A stretch of 43,125 bases of DNA from Anaeromonas frigoriresistens (GTDB taxonomy: Bacteria; Bacillota; Clostridia; Tissierellales; SIT17): assembly GCF_016820655.1 (NCBI RefSeq), contig NZ_WSFT01000025.1, positions 1 to 43,125 of the forward strand, read 5' to 3'. A program made the translations under genes and the position numbers. This document shows, piece after piece, positions 1 through 8,749 of this stretch. The notes beneath the pieces were generated by a model that saw nothing but the letters and a program-made list of their open reading frames with translations, made no database searches and was not told the DNA's origin. Position 1 is the stretch's first letter. Every line of letters starts with the position of its first letter.

Positions 1-35
1 TTCAAAGACCAAATTGTTTTGTGCCGTTACCGGCG
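1..35 (-). promoter_or_regulatory. Putative rRNA operon leader (boxA-like sequence and small hairpin)
   Basis: Read on the minus strand, the last bases of the window are GGTCTTTGAA (1-10), which resembles the boxA antitermination element that precedes 16S rRNA in Firmicutes. Just upstream is a short perfect hairpin, GCCG-GTAA-CGGC (23-34), with a GNRA-type loop. Together with the three strong promoters behind it, this suggests the 5' leader of an rRNA operon whose 16S gene lies left of the window. No rRNA sequence itself is visible, so the identification is inference. Confidence 0.5.
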
Positions 36-44
36 ACTCTTAAT

Positions 45-73
45 ACTATATCAGATCTTTCGACGCTTGTCAA
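45..73 (-). promoter_or_regulatory. Sigma-A promoter, proximal of three tandem rrn-type promoters
   Basis: On the minus strand there is TTGACA at 73-68, a 17-base spacer, and TATAGT at 50-45. The initially transcribed sequence ATTAAGAGTCGC is nearly the same as at the two promoters upstream. It fires toward coordinate 1. Confidence 0.8.
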
Positions 74-135
74 CACCTTTTCAAAAAAAATTTAATCTTT
101 TGTCGAATTTGTTAATCCTTCATGCGACTTTTAAT

Positions 136-164
136 ACTATATCACTAAATGTATTCTTTGTCAA
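136..164 (-). promoter_or_regulatory. Sigma-A promoter, middle of three tandem rrn-type promoters
   Basis: Minus strand TTGACA at 164-159, 17-base spacer, TATAGT at 141-136, followed by ATTAAAAGTCGC. The spacing and -10 are identical to those of the neighbouring copies, while the spacer sequences differ, so selection appears to act on the promoter elements and start region. Confidence 0.8.
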
Positions 165-213
165 TACTATTTTTTATGATTTTCTGCCTCGATATCCATC
201 GGCAACTTTTAAT

Positions 214-242
214 ACTATAGCAGGTATTATAAACTAAGTCAA
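214..242 (-). promoter_or_regulatory. Sigma-A promoter, distal of three tandem rrn-type promoters
   Basis: Minus strand TTGACT at 242-237, 17-base spacer, TATAGT at 219-214, followed by ATTAAAAGTTGC. The sequence upstream (243-300) is almost pure A/T, as expected of an UP element. The remaining stretch from 243 to about 335 holds no gene that I can see. Confidence 0.78.
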
Positions 243-333
243 TATAATATACTATATTTTAATTGGTATATTAATCCACCCATATTTTTCGTATACCCTT
301 CTATATATATAATATTCATATATTAATAAGTAG

Positions 334-368
334 GCAAAAAATTAAAGGGGTGATATCACCCCTTTAAT
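334..368 (-). terminator. Rho-independent terminator of the ptb-iorAB unit
   Basis: A perfect 28-base palindrome (341-368), with half-site ATTAAAGGGGTGAT, is followed on the minus strand by a T run (340-335). It overlaps the iorB stop codon at 364-366 and separates this unit from the rrn-type promoters downstream. Confidence 0.85.
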
Positions 369-942
369 CTATTAATTCTTTTCCCATTGTAAACGCTTTA
401 ATGTTTATATCTGCATACTTATCTTTTATCATACTTTTTATAATGTCATTCCAATTAATATTTTCTAGTCCTATAGCTTTTGTTAATGCACCTAGCATTA
501 TTATATTCTGAGTTCTAATATTTCCTAATTCCTTAGCCAATTTAGCAGCTTTTATAACAGTAGGTTTACTTCTTTCTTGTAAATCTTCTAATATAGTATT
601 AGGATAATCAACATCACCAATCAATACTGGTACTGATGGAATCTTATAATCACTTATAACTAATTTACCATCTGGTTTTAAATAATCTATCCATCTTTCA
701 GCTTCCATTTGTTCAAAAGCTACAATTATATCCGCTTGACCTTTTCCTATAATTGGTGAGTATACTTTTTCTCCATATCTAATCTGAGTGGTTACACTTC
801 CTCCTCTTTGAGCCATACCATGGACTTCTGACATTTTCACATCATATCCTGAATTAATCAGTCCATTGGATAATATTTTACTTGCTAATATAATCCCTTG
901 ACCCCCGACACCTACTAATAATATGTTTTTCACATTACTCAT
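364..942 (-). CDS. iorB: Indolepyruvate:ferredoxin oxidoreductase, beta subunit
   Basis: Gamma-domain subunit of the two-subunit 2-oxoacid:ferredoxin oxidoreductase that converts aryl pyruvates (from Trp, Phe, Tyr transamination) to aryl-acetyl-CoA, reducing ferredoxin in the cytoplasm. The protein has 192 residues. An N-terminal nucleotide-fold motif GVGGQG and the family motif EVHGMAQRGGSV are plain. I chose the ATG at 940-942 because AAGGTGGGTG lies just upstream; a longer frame reaches 999 but only adds residues read out of the end of iorA. The start overlaps the iorA stop by 8 bases (ATGAGTAA), so translation is probably coupled. It is followed directly by a terminator. Confidence 0.93.
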   Translation of the reverse strand: MSNVKNILLVGVGGQGIILASKILSNGLINSGYDVKMSEVHGMAQRGGSVTTQIRYGEKVYSPIIGKGQADIIVAFEQMEAERWIDYLKPDGKLVISDYKIPSVPVLIGDVDYPNTILEDLQERSKPTVIKAAKLAKELGNIRTQNIIMLGALTKAIGLENINWNDIIKSMIKDKYADINIKAFTMGKELID

Positions 943-2716
943 TTTGTTCACCCACCTTTTTAATAGCATCAAAAGGACAAATTTGTAAACACACATCACA
1001 GCCTACGCACATATCTTCGTCTATTATAGATCCTGTTTCTGGATCAAAAGATATTGCAGGACAACCTGCCTTTAAACACATTTTACACTTTTTACATATA
1101 CCACTTTCCACTACGCATGCTTTTCTGTCTAAACCATATTCTTCTACTTCATCATCTGTAGACTTCTTAAGAACACAAGGATATTTCGTTATAATAACCA
1201 TAGGTTCATCTAGTTTCATTGCTTTATTAATTGCATTCTTTGTTTGATCTAAGTCCAATGGATTAACTACCTCTATATGTTTTACACCAATGGCCTCACA
1301 TAGCTTAATAATATCGATTTCTGCTGCTTCTTCACCCATCAATGTATATCCTGTACCTGGATTTTCTTGATGACCTGTCATACCAGTAATTCTATTATCT
1401 AATATTATAGTGGCAGCGTTACCTCTATTGTAAACAATATCAATAAGACCTGTTATTCCAGAATGGAAAAACGTTGAGTCTCCAATAACTCCAAACACTT
1501 TCACATCTCTTCCATTTACTTCACAAGCTTTACTAAATCCATGTCCTGCACTTATACTAGCACCCATACATATGCACGTATCCATTGTACTTAAAGGAGG
1601 AGCAGACCCTAGTGTATAACAACCTATATCACCCGTTACTACAACATTCTTTTTTCTACTTAACTCATAGAATAACCCTCTGTGAGGACATCCCGCACAC
1701 ATCGTAGGAGGTCTCCCTACAACATTTTCTTCTTTCTTTTCTATCGTTTCTGTTTTTTCCCCAAATATTGATTCTCTAATAATGTCTGGATTTAGTTCTC
1801 CTATAAGAGGTATAGATTCCTTACCTATAACTTCAATTCCCATAGCCTTAATTTCCATTTCTAAATAAGGCTCTAATTCTTCTATTACATATAACTTTTC
1901 TACTGACTCAGCAAATTCTCTCATCTTCTTTTTAGGTAAAGGAAATGTGAATCCTAATTTTAAGAAAGATGCATCTTCTCCAAATACTTCTTTAGCATAT
2001 TGATAGGCAACTCCAGAAGTAACAACTCCTACCTTTTTATCATTCCACTCTATTCTATTTAAAGGTGTATTATTACTAAATTCTTCTAACCTTACTAATT
2101 TATCTTCTACTACTACGTGAAGCTTTTTTCCATTAGCTGGTGTAGCTACATATTTAGGAATATTTTTATTATATTCTTTTATTCCTACTTCTTCTCTTTC
2201 TTCACAGTCTACTAATCCTTTACTATGACATATCCTAGTGGTCAATCTAAATAACACTGGTACATCATATTCTTCACTTATTTTATATGCTTCCTTTATA
2301 AAATCTTTAGTCTCTTGACTATCACTTGGCTCTATCATAGCCACTTTAGCCGCTTTAGCATAATATCTGTTATCTTGCTCATTTTGCGAACTATGCATTC
2401 CAGGATCATCTGCAGAAATAATAACACATCCACCATTAACTCCAGTATATCCAAATGTAAATAAAGGATCCGCAGCTACATTTATACCTACATGTTTCAT
2501 AGCAGCAAGTGTTCTTGCTCCTGCTATAGATCCACCGATCGCTACTTCTAATGCTACCTTTTCATTAGGTGACCATTCTGAATAAATCTCTTTATAATTT
2601 GCAACATTTTCTAATATCTCAGTACTTGGTGTTCCTGGATAAGCTGCAGCTAATGTAACACCTGCTTCATATGCTCCTCTAGCTACGGCTTCGTTACCCG
2701 TTAAAAGCTTTTTCAT
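935..2716 (-). CDS. iorA: Indolepyruvate:ferredoxin oxidoreductase, alpha subunit
   Basis: Catalytic subunit (593 residues) carrying thiamine diphosphate and Fe-S clusters. Visible in order are an N-terminal pyrimidine-binding domain (AYPGTPSTEI near residue 26), a C-terminal TPP-binding domain (GDIGCYTLGSAPPL, then the GDSTFFHSG region), and a two-cluster ferredoxin tail with C-x2-C-x2-C-x4-C-P at about 541-553 and C-x2-C-x2-C-x3-C-P at about 570-581. The start is the ATG at 2714-2716, eight bases after GGGGAG; an in-frame GTG three codons earlier lies within the ribosome binding site and is unlikely to be used. It is ten bases downstream of the ptb frame end and overlaps iorB, so the three genes form an operon for energy-yielding 2-oxoacid fermentation. 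Confidence 0.95.
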   Translation of the reverse strand: MKKLLTGNEAVARGAYEAGVTLAAAYPGTPSTEILENVANYKEIYSEWSPNEKVALEVAIGGSIAGARTLAAMKHVGINVAADPLFTFGYTGVNGGCVIISADDPGMHSSQNEQDNRYYAKAAKVAMIEPSDSQETKDFIKEAYKISEEYDVPVLFRLTTRICHSKGLVDCEEREEVGIKEYNKNIPKYVATPANGKKLHVVVEDKLVRLEEFSNNTPLNRIEWNDKKVGVVTSGVAYQYAKEVFGEDASFLKLGFTFPLPKKKMREFAESVEKLYVIEELEPYLEMEIKAMGIEVIGKESIPLIGELNPDIIRESIFGEKTETIEKKEENVVGRPPTMCAGCPHRGLFYELSRKKNVVVTGDIGCYTLGSAPPLSTMDTCICMGASISAGHGFSKACEVNGRDVKVFGVIGDSTFFHSGITGLIDIVYNRGNAATIILDNRITGMTGHQENPGTGYTLMGEEAAEIDIIKLCEAIGVKHIEVVNPLDLDQTKNAINKAMKLDEPMVIITKYPCVLKKSTDDEVEEYGLDRKACVVESGICKKCKMCLKAGCPAISFDPETGSIIDEDMCVGCDVCLQICPFDAIKKVGEQNE

Positions 2717-2734
2717 ATATACCACTCCCCTTTT

Positions 2735-3628
2735 TTATGCTATAACACTACCTAACGCTATAGAATTTAATTTTGTTTGATGATCGTCTGCCCTTGAAAC
2801 TAATATTATAGGAACTTTTGCACCCATTATTACTCCAGCAGATTGAGCATTAGCAAAATAAGTTAGACTCTTTCCAATTCCATTTCCCATTTCAATATTA
2901 GGAGCTAATAGAATATCTGTTTCCCCAGCAATATCGCTTTTAAAACCTTTTGTAATTGCAGCTTCTTTGGATATCGCCAAATCCAATGCTAGAGGACCTT
3001 CTACAACTACATTTTTTGAATTTTCTTTATCCCATAATTCTTTAATTTGTTCTGCATCTACTGTAGCTTGCATTTTAGAGTTAACCTTTTCCTTAGCTGC
3101 TAGACATGCTACATTTATTTTTTCATATCCTAGATTATTAAATGCTTTTACTGCGTTTTTTATTATAGATACTTTTTCTTCTGCTGATGGAGCAATATTC
3201 ATTCCTCCGTCTGTTAATACTAACAACTTATGATATGTTGGGATTTCATAAAACATAACATGACTTAATAAACTATCTGTTCTTAATCCATAGTCCTTGT
3301 TCAGAACTTCTTTTAATAATATTGAAGTATCAATAAGTCCTTTCATAACAAAATCTGCTTTTCCTTCACTTACAAGCTTCACAGCAGTTATTGCAGATTC
3401 CTTTAAATTGTTTGTATTAATTTTTTCATATCTTTCTATATCAAGTCCCAATTCCTCTGCAATCTTCTTAGTCTCAGATATATCCCCTATTAATATAGGT
3501 TTTATAATATTTAATTCAGCTGCTTCAACGATAGCTCTTAACACATCTCTATCTTCACTAGCTGCAACAGCTAATCTTTTTGTGTCTTGTTTTTGACTCT
3601 CTTGTACCACTTCTTTAAGACTATTCAC
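2735..3628 (-). CDS. ptb: Phosphate butyryltransferase (phosphate acyltransferase family)
   Basis: 297 residues, the usual length for Ptb. It transfers an acyl group from CoA to phosphate, giving an acyl phosphate that a kinase can use to make ATP. The family core is visible: KADFVMKGLIDTS near residue 90, LLSHVMFYEIP, LTDGGMNIAPS, and a C-terminal segment with VEGPLALDLAIS and GNGIGKSL. The start codon is GTG (3626-3628), behind the strong site AGGAGGAGG. It is first in the operon with iorA and iorB, so its substrate may be branched or aryl acyl-CoA rather than butyryl-CoA; that is inference. The usual partner, butyrate kinase, is not adjacent and is not in this window. Confidence 0.9.
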   Translation of the reverse strand: MNSLKEVVQESQKQDTKRLAVAASEDRDVLRAIVEAAELNIIKPILIGDISETKKIAEELGLDIERYEKINTNNLKESAITAVKLVSEGKADFVMKGLIDTSILLKEVLNKDYGLRTDSLLSHVMFYEIPTYHKLLVLTDGGMNIAPSAEEKVSIIKNAVKAFNNLGYEKINVACLAAKEKVNSKMQATVDAEQIKELWDKENSKNVVVEGPLALDLAISKEAAITKGFKSDIAGETDILLAPNIEMGNGIGKSLTYFANAQSAGVIMGAKVPIILVSRADDHQTKLNSIALGSVIA

Positions 3629-3682
3629 CTAACCCCTCCTCCTATTACAATTTTTTGGATTTATTAAAATTTTTTATCTTCT

Positions 3683-3710
3683 TATATATAATTAGATAAT
3701 AAATTCTCAA
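3683..3710 (-). promoter_or_regulatory. Candidate promoter of ptb-iorA-iorB
   Basis: Minus strand TTGAGA at 3710-3705, a 16-base spacer, TATATA at 3688-3683. It lies between the terminator of the upstream gene and the ptb start. The match is moderate in very AT-rich DNA. Confidence 0.4.
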
Positions 3711-3762
3711 ATCCTCTTTCAAATTGAATATAAATTTTTAATTTTCTGTAATTTGTTTATAT

Positions 3763-3790
3763 AAAAAAGAATGGAGATTAATTTCCATTC
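3763..3790 (-). terminator. Rho-independent terminator after the TPR gene
   Basis: A 7-base-pair stem GAATGGA/TCCATTC (3769-3775 with 3784-3790) is followed on the minus strand by a T run (3768-3763). It overlaps the TPR gene stop at 3778 and ends the six-gene run that starts at 9250. Confidence 0.75.
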
Positions 3791-4917
3791 TTCACCTTAT
3801 CTATTTCTTTTCTACAAGCTATAGTTATTTCATCTTTTGGATTCATTTCAAAGGCTTTTTCTATATCTGTTTCAGCCTTATCTATATTCCCTTCTTGTAA
3901 ATATGTCATACCTCTATTACACAATATTTGATATTCCTTAGGTCTCATTTCTATAGCTTTATCAAATTTAGAAATTGCTTCATCAAATTTACCCAAATTT
4001 GCATAACATAATCCAATTTCATTCAATGCATCTACTTGATTAGGTTTTAGAATCAAAACTTTATGAAAGTACCTAATAGCTTCATTATAATTCCCTAATT
4101 GTCTATATCCTAGACCTACTATAAATAAAAGATTCCACCAGTCACCATTATCTTCTGTCAATGGTAATAACTTTTCTAGTCCTTCTTGAGATTTACCCGT
4201 TAAAATCAAATTATATCCTTGCTCATATTGTACATCATCTTCCATTCCTTTTAATTGTAAATTTATTTCTTTAATGAGTTCATCTTTAGAAGTCATATTA
4301 ATAAATTTTTTCCATATTAATTCTGATTTTTTAAATTGTTTCGTATTTCTATAATGATATCCCAATTTATAATAAGCTAAGTCAAAACTTGGATCTATAT
4401 CTAAAATTATTTCAAACTGCTTTGTAGATTCTTTAAAAAATACATTTCCATCATTAATTTCATTCTTATTATAATAATCAATTGCCTTACCCTCTAAAGC
4501 TAATCCGTAACTATATAACCCTCTAATATTTTCTGTATCCATACTAATTAAGGCTCTTAGGTATACCATACCTTCTTCAATTATATTATCATTAATCCTT
4601 TTTATTCCTTCTGCTAATATATACCCCTCTATATTAGAATCATAAGAATATAGTAAATTTAGATATTCTTTTCTATGTTTAAAGTTTGGTTCAACTCCTA
4701 ATGTATATATTATACCCTCAATTATGTATTTTAAGTTCAGTTCTTCTACTGCTTTACCATCTTGAATTTCTTTCAATAAATTACTAACAACCAGAGGAAG
4801 AGGTATATCAGTATTGAATTTCAAATCACTAAGTTGTGGATTAGCTTCTTCTTTTAGTTGAATAAAATAAATATTATCAGTTTTCTCTTCAAAATACTCT
4901 TCTATTGTTCTTATCAC
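3778..4917 (-). CDS. Tetratricopeptide (TPR) repeat protein
   Basis: 379 residues, soluble, with no signal peptide. The C-terminal two thirds are TPR units: clear repeats contain FDLAYYKLGYHYRNTKQFKK, WWNLLFIVGLGYRQLGNY, VDALNEIGLCYANLGKFD and YQILCNRGMTYLQEGNID, with the typical W/L-G-Y-A-F-A-P spacing. The first 120 residues are not clearly repeats. Such proteins act as protein-binding scaffolds; the partner here is unknown. The start is GTG (4915-4917) behind AAGGTGAT. The gene lies 14 bases after the upstream acetyltransferase and is last in its run. Confidence 0.8.
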   Translation of the reverse strand: MIRTIEEYFEEKTDNIYFIQLKEEANPQLSDLKFNTDIPLPLVVSNLLKEIQDGKAVEELNLKYIIEGIIYTLGVEPNFKHRKEYLNLLYSYDSNIEGYILAEGIKRINDNIIEEGMVYLRALISMDTENIRGLYSYGLALEGKAIDYYNKNEINDGNVFFKESTKQFEIILDIDPSFDLAYYKLGYHYRNTKQFKKSELIWKKFINMTSKDELIKEINLQLKGMEDDVQYEQGYNLILTGKSQEGLEKLLPLTEDNGDWWNLLFIVGLGYRQLGNYNEAIRYFHKVLILKPNQVDALNEIGLCYANLGKFDEAISKFDKAIEMRPKEYQILCNRGMTYLQEGNIDKAETDIEKAFEMNPKDEITIACRKEIDKVKNGN

Positions 4918-4931
4918 ACTATCACCTTCTG

Positions 4932-5417
4932 TTATAAAATTTTATGGAATATTAAATCATCCACATATCTCTCTATATTATCATTATAGTGATGCATATG
5001 GACACACCCCGATAAGGTAAAACCTTGTTTAAGCAATGTGCTTACCGAAGGCTGATTATCACTATATACATAAGCTCTCACTATTTTTATACCTTTATTT
5101 TTCATATCCTCTAATCCAAAACCAGTCAATTTCCGAGCTATTTTCTGTCCCCTTAATCTTTTATCTACTGCTGCTGTCAAAAAAGCACTATGGCTTCTAT
5201 ATTTATTTCCTCTCAAACCTCTAAACACCCCAGCAATATCATCCCCATAGTAAGCAACATAAATAAATACATTTTCATCAGTAATCATTTTTTCTAAATC
5301 AAAAGTACTGTCTATATCAGTAAAAGAAATTTGTGCCCCTTCTTTCTTAAGATCTTGAAAAAAATTGTACACCTTTAATACATCATTTTTTCCCATTACT
5401 TTTAAGTTTATATCCAT
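4932..5417 (-). CDS. GNAT-family N-acetyltransferase
   Basis: 161 residues, a single GNAT domain. The acetyl-CoA binding motif A is seen as RLRGQKIARKL (about residue 88), with a preceding beta strand (SHSAFLTAAVD) and the C-terminal NQPSVSTLLKQGF segment typical of the fold. The substrate cannot be told from sequence. It starts with ATG behind GGGGGAG and lies 20 bases downstream of the membrane-protein gene, in the same run as a second GNAT gene (7994-8731). Confidence 0.8.
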   Translation of the reverse strand: MDINLKVMGKNDVLKVYNFFQDLKKEGAQISFTDIDSTFDLEKMITDENVFIYVAYYGDDIAGVFRGLRGNKYRSHSAFLTAAVDKRLRGQKIARKLTGFGLEDMKNKGIKIVRAYVYSDNQPSVSTLLKQGFTLSGCVHMHHYNDNIERYVDDLIFHKIL

Positions 5418-5437
5418 GTATACTCCCCCAGTATTAT

Positions 5438-6199
5438 CTACTTATATAAATCTCTCATATATATCCTTTTTCTTCTTGTACTAGTGCTTAAACTATCAAA
5501 TAATACTCCCCTATATATCATCACAAATGAAAAAACAACTTGCCCTATAACATATATAAATATTGAATAGACAGAGATATCTATAGTTGATGAAAATCTT
5601 ATCATAAATAGACTTAATATTATACGTCCAGATAAAAAATATAAGGCAGCTAAAAATACTATATTAGGAACAAACCATTCTAACCAATTTTCTTTTATGA
5701 ATTCAAAAGCATATACTATAGTACCCCAGGGATCATTATATTTAAGATATATTGATTCTGGCAAAGGATTTAGTAATACAAAAACTAAAACTGGAACAAT
5801 CATCATTATTATTGAACCGATACTTCCTAAAATAGGTGCTAAAACCATACTATATAATATACTAGCAAGCCATCCAATTAAAAGAACTCCATATACTTTC
5901 CTTAATAATGCTGTAAATCCATCTTTAACATCTTGTAATGTAAATCTTTCTATTCTAATTATATTTTGCAATAAATATAGATAATTAGAAGTCATAGCTG
6001 CCATAGCTAAAGTAAGGATTATCCCTCCGATTATTCTTAATACCCCTATAAACAGACCATTTATTATAATTCCGAGTATTGCATTGATTGTTATATAGAC
6101 AAAACCCATAAGTATAATTTTCCAATTTTTAAATAATAAATCAAGGGTTGTCTTTAAAGTATCCTTATTCAGATAAAATATATCTTTTAGAATAACCAT
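5438..6199 (-). CDS. Multi-pass membrane protein of unknown function
   Basis: 253 residues with about five or six hydrophobic segments (roughly 28-60, 62-77, 98-115, 120-145, 172-196 and 210-230). The overall look (N-terminal amphipathic stretch, paired helices, a NP-x-P turn near residue 145, basic C-terminus RRKRIYMRDLYK) recalls the poorly characterised polytopic proteins of Firmicutes related to DUF4013-type families, but I cannot assign it firmly. The ATG starts one base after the stop of the radical SAM gene, so the two are almost certainly co-translated. Confidence 0.6.
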   Translation of the reverse strand: MVILKDIFYLNKDTLKTTLDLLFKNWKIILMGFVYITINAILGIIINGLFIGVLRIIGGIILTLAMAAMTSNYLYLLQNIIRIERFTLQDVKDGFTALLRKVYGVLLIGWLASILYSMVLAPILGSIGSIIMMIVPVLVFVLLNPLPESIYLKYNDPWGTIVYAFEFIKENWLEWFVPNIVFLAALYFLSGRIILSLFMIRFSSTIDISVYSIFIYVIGQVVFSFVMIYRGVLFDSLSTSTRRKRIYMRDLYK

Positions 6200-6200
6200 C

Positions 6201-7976
6201 CTATTCCTCCTCTTTATAAAAATCTTCTGTTATATCTATAACTTCAGATTTTGTAAATACTTTATTCTTTCCTTTATGAACAAACATAATGAACTTTTCA
6301 CCCCATATAATATTTTCTCTTTCATTTGTTTCAAAAAACTTAAGTATATCAAACTTAAACTTAATTATTGATATATCCTTTATAATCTTTTTCACTGGGA
6401 TTTTTTCATAATTAGGTAGATATTTAATAATATTTTTTTCATCTTGTAAGAAATCGTGTCTATACTTTTTAATTTTTTCTTCATCATATACATTCATATA
6501 CTTTGGAGTCAATGAATTGTTATTAAATATATAATCATATTTTATTATATCATTGAATATATCTAAATCTTTGGAGATTCTGTCATTATAATAATCATAT
6601 ATTATTTTATATAGTTTATTAAGACTATGAGACATTGTATGATAATTAAACTCTTCCCAGTACTCAGCAAAGTCTTCATAGAAATCAAAAGCAGACTTAA
6701 AGTAATTCTTTATTATAAATTTTAAAGTATGCTTGAAATTTAATTCATTACCATATTTCTCAACTAAATCTTCAATAGTTTTGAGTTTTAGAATTTCCTC
6801 ATATGTTATATAATCATTTTCCATAATCTCATAGGGAGGTTTATCTATATATTTAAATCCATGAAGTTCTTCATTGTTTCTCAATTCCGATCCTTTTAAA
6901 AGTTTTAAAAAACCTAATTGTAATTTTTCAGGCTCTAAATTATACACATCATTAAAAGATATTTTAAAAGTATTATAATCTTCATATGGAAGTCCTACAA
7001 TTAAATCCAAATGCTGGTGTATATTTTTATAGCTATTAATCCTATTTACAACTTTACTTAATTTCTTAAAATCTGTAGTTCTTCCAATAGCTTCTATTGT
7101 TTTCTCATTTGTAGACTGTACTCCTATTTCAAATTGAAACATTCCTTCTTTAACATTTTCTAAGAATTTTAACATTTCATCATCTAATAAATGAGCTGTC
7201 ACTTCAAAGTGAAAATTAATATTATTAGGGTTGTTATTAGCTATATAGTTCATAATTTCCATAGCATACTTCTTATTAGTATTGAATGTTCTGTCAACAA
7301 ATTTTACTTGCTTTACATTAGACTCTATAAGGAATTTCAAATCTTCTTTTACTCTATTTATTGAAAAAAATCTAACCCCTTCAATAGTTGATGATAGACA
7401 AAACTTGCAATTAAAAGGACAACCTCTTGATGTCTCATAATAAACTATCTTATTCCTGAAACTTTGGACATCTTCTTTGAAGGGGGATGGTATTTTATCT
7501 AGATTATTAATTAATTTTCTAGGATTATTAATTACAATATCATTATTATTTCTGTAAGCTAATCCTCTTATGTTCCAATATCCTTTGTTATCTATAGTAT
7601 TCATAGTAAATTCTCTAAATGTATCTTCCCCTTCTCCATAAATGATAAAATCAATATTTTTATTATTCTTCATTATTTCTTCTATATCAAAGGAGACTTC
7701 AGGTCCACCGAGTAATATCTTTAGTTCAGGTTTTATTAGCTTTAATCTATCGCATATATCCATCACTTCTTCTATATTCCATATATAAGTAGCAAAGGCC
7801 ACAATATCTATATCTTTTTTATAAATTTCAGAAACAATAAAATCTATCTGTTGATTAATAGTATATTCTTCAATTTCAACTTCTATATTCAGATCTTTTA
7901 TACATTCCTTTAAATATCTAATAGAAAGTGAAGAATGCACGAACTTTGAATTCAAAGTTGTTAGTAAAATTTTCAT
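6201..7976 (-). CDS. B12-binding domain radical SAM protein (DUF4080-type)
   Basis: 591 residues. Residues 1-135 form a cobalamin-binding-type Rossmann domain (ILLGGPEVSFD, IYGEGEDTFRE). The radical SAM core carries the 4Fe-4S motif C186-x3-C190-x2-C193 in RGCPFNCKFC, followed by the expected barrel. The C-terminal 200 residues match the layout of proteins annotated as B12-binding/radical SAM with DUF4080. There is no classic DxHxxG cobalamin-ligand motif near the N-terminus, so base-off binding is doubtful. The substrate is unknown for the family. It lies 17 bases after a GNAT gene and one base before a membrane-protein gene. Confidence 0.85.
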   Translation of the reverse strand: MKILLTTLNSKFVHSSLSIRYLKECIKDLNIEVEIEEYTINQQIDFIVSEIYKKDIDIVAFATYIWNIEEVMDICDRLKLIKPELKILLGGPEVSFDIEEIMKNNKNIDFIIYGEGEDTFREFTMNTIDNKGYWNIRGLAYRNNNDIVINNPRKLINNLDKIPSPFKEDVQSFRNKIVYYETSRGCPFNCKFCLSSTIEGVRFFSINRVKEDLKFLIESNVKQVKFVDRTFNTNKKYAMEIMNYIANNNPNNINFHFEVTAHLLDDEMLKFLENVKEGMFQFEIGVQSTNEKTIEAIGRTTDFKKLSKVVNRINSYKNIHQHLDLIVGLPYEDYNTFKISFNDVYNLEPEKLQLGFLKLLKGSELRNNEELHGFKYIDKPPYEIMENDYITYEEILKLKTIEDLVEKYGNELNFKHTLKFIIKNYFKSAFDFYEDFAEYWEEFNYHTMSHSLNKLYKIIYDYYNDRISKDLDIFNDIIKYDYIFNNNSLTPKYMNVYDEEKIKKYRHDFLQDEKNIIKYLPNYEKIPVKKIIKDISIIKFKFDILKFFETNERENIIWGEKFIMFVHKGKNKVFTKSEVIDITEDFYKEEE

Positions 7977-7993
7977 ATTTAGCCACTTCCTTA

Positions 7994-8731
7994 TTAATTA
8001 TCTTTTGTACCAAACCATGCAATATCACCATATTTTTTAAAACCTATGGCTTTTGCTAACCTAACAGAAGCTTCATTCCCATGGACTATGTGTACATATG
8101 GTATATCCCCATTATTAATTACTTTTCTTATTAGATCCCATGTAACAGAAATGGCTAATCCTTTACCTCGATGATCTTTTCTAGTATACATTATTCCCAT
8201 TGAACCATCTTCTCTTATTACAGCCCAAGAAATGGGCTTTCCAGCTTCATCAAATATACAGGATGTTTCTCTCTCTATTATACATTCTTTTATATATTCT
8301 ATAGAATCTTCATCTTTATATGTATAAAATTCATTAACTATCTCTGCATCTTCTAGTCGTAATTTTTCTACATTATGTCTTATTTGAGGTATTTTTATTT
8401 CCTTAGGATCTATATAATATAAATGACATATTTCATCCCAATCTATTTTATTGCTTTCTTTCATCATATTATAATACTTTATTAATACTCCAGCAAATCC
8501 TAACTCTTTTTCTTTTAAATGGTTTATTAAATTCTTTGCAATTGTATCATTAGGTGAATATATAATATTCCAATATCCATTTTTAAAAATTATTCCATTA
8601 GGATTATCAGTATCATCTACTAATATACTCCACTTCTTTTCATATTTCATCCTTCCTTGAATGTTTATTGTAGCAATTTTATCTTTATTTAATAAAGCAT
8701 TTATTTTATCTAAGTTACTTATCTTCTTCAT
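7994..8731 (-). CDS. GNAT-family acetyltransferase with N-terminal extension
   Basis: 245 residues. The last 130 form a GNAT domain with motif A at RKDHRGKGLAISV and the following VHGNEASVRLAKAIGFKK, resembling the FR47-like subgroup. The first 110 residues look like the degenerate N-terminal GNAT half seen in these two-part acetyltransferases. The substrate is unknown. ATG start behind AGGAGG; it sits 18 bases from the amidase-domain gene and 17 bases from the radical SAM gene in one run. Confidence 0.78.
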   Translation of the reverse strand: MKKISNLDKINALLNKDKIATINIQGRMKYEKKWSILVDDTDNPNGIIFKNGYWNIIYSPNDTIAKNLINHLKEKELGFAGVLIKYYNMMKESNKIDWDEICHLYYIDPKEIKIPQIRHNVEKLRLEDAEIVNEFYTYKDEDSIEYIKECIIERETSCIFDEAGKPISWAVIREDGSMGIMYTRKDHRGKGLAISVTWDLIRKVINNGDIPYVHIVHGNEASVRLAKAIGFKKYGDIAWFGTKDN

Positions 8732-8749
8732 TTTATCCTCCTATAGGTT

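Noticed and set aside
33..222. The 21-base repeats at the window start as a CRISPR array or transposon ends
   Set aside because: Spacing is unequal (91 and 78 bases), the units are not palindromic, and each contains a -35/-10 pair at exact 17-base spacing, so tandem promoters explain them better.
19..237. 72-residue open frame on the plus strand at the window start
   Set aside because: It runs antisense through the three tandem promoters, has no ribosome binding site, and its residues simply reflect the repeated promoter sequence.
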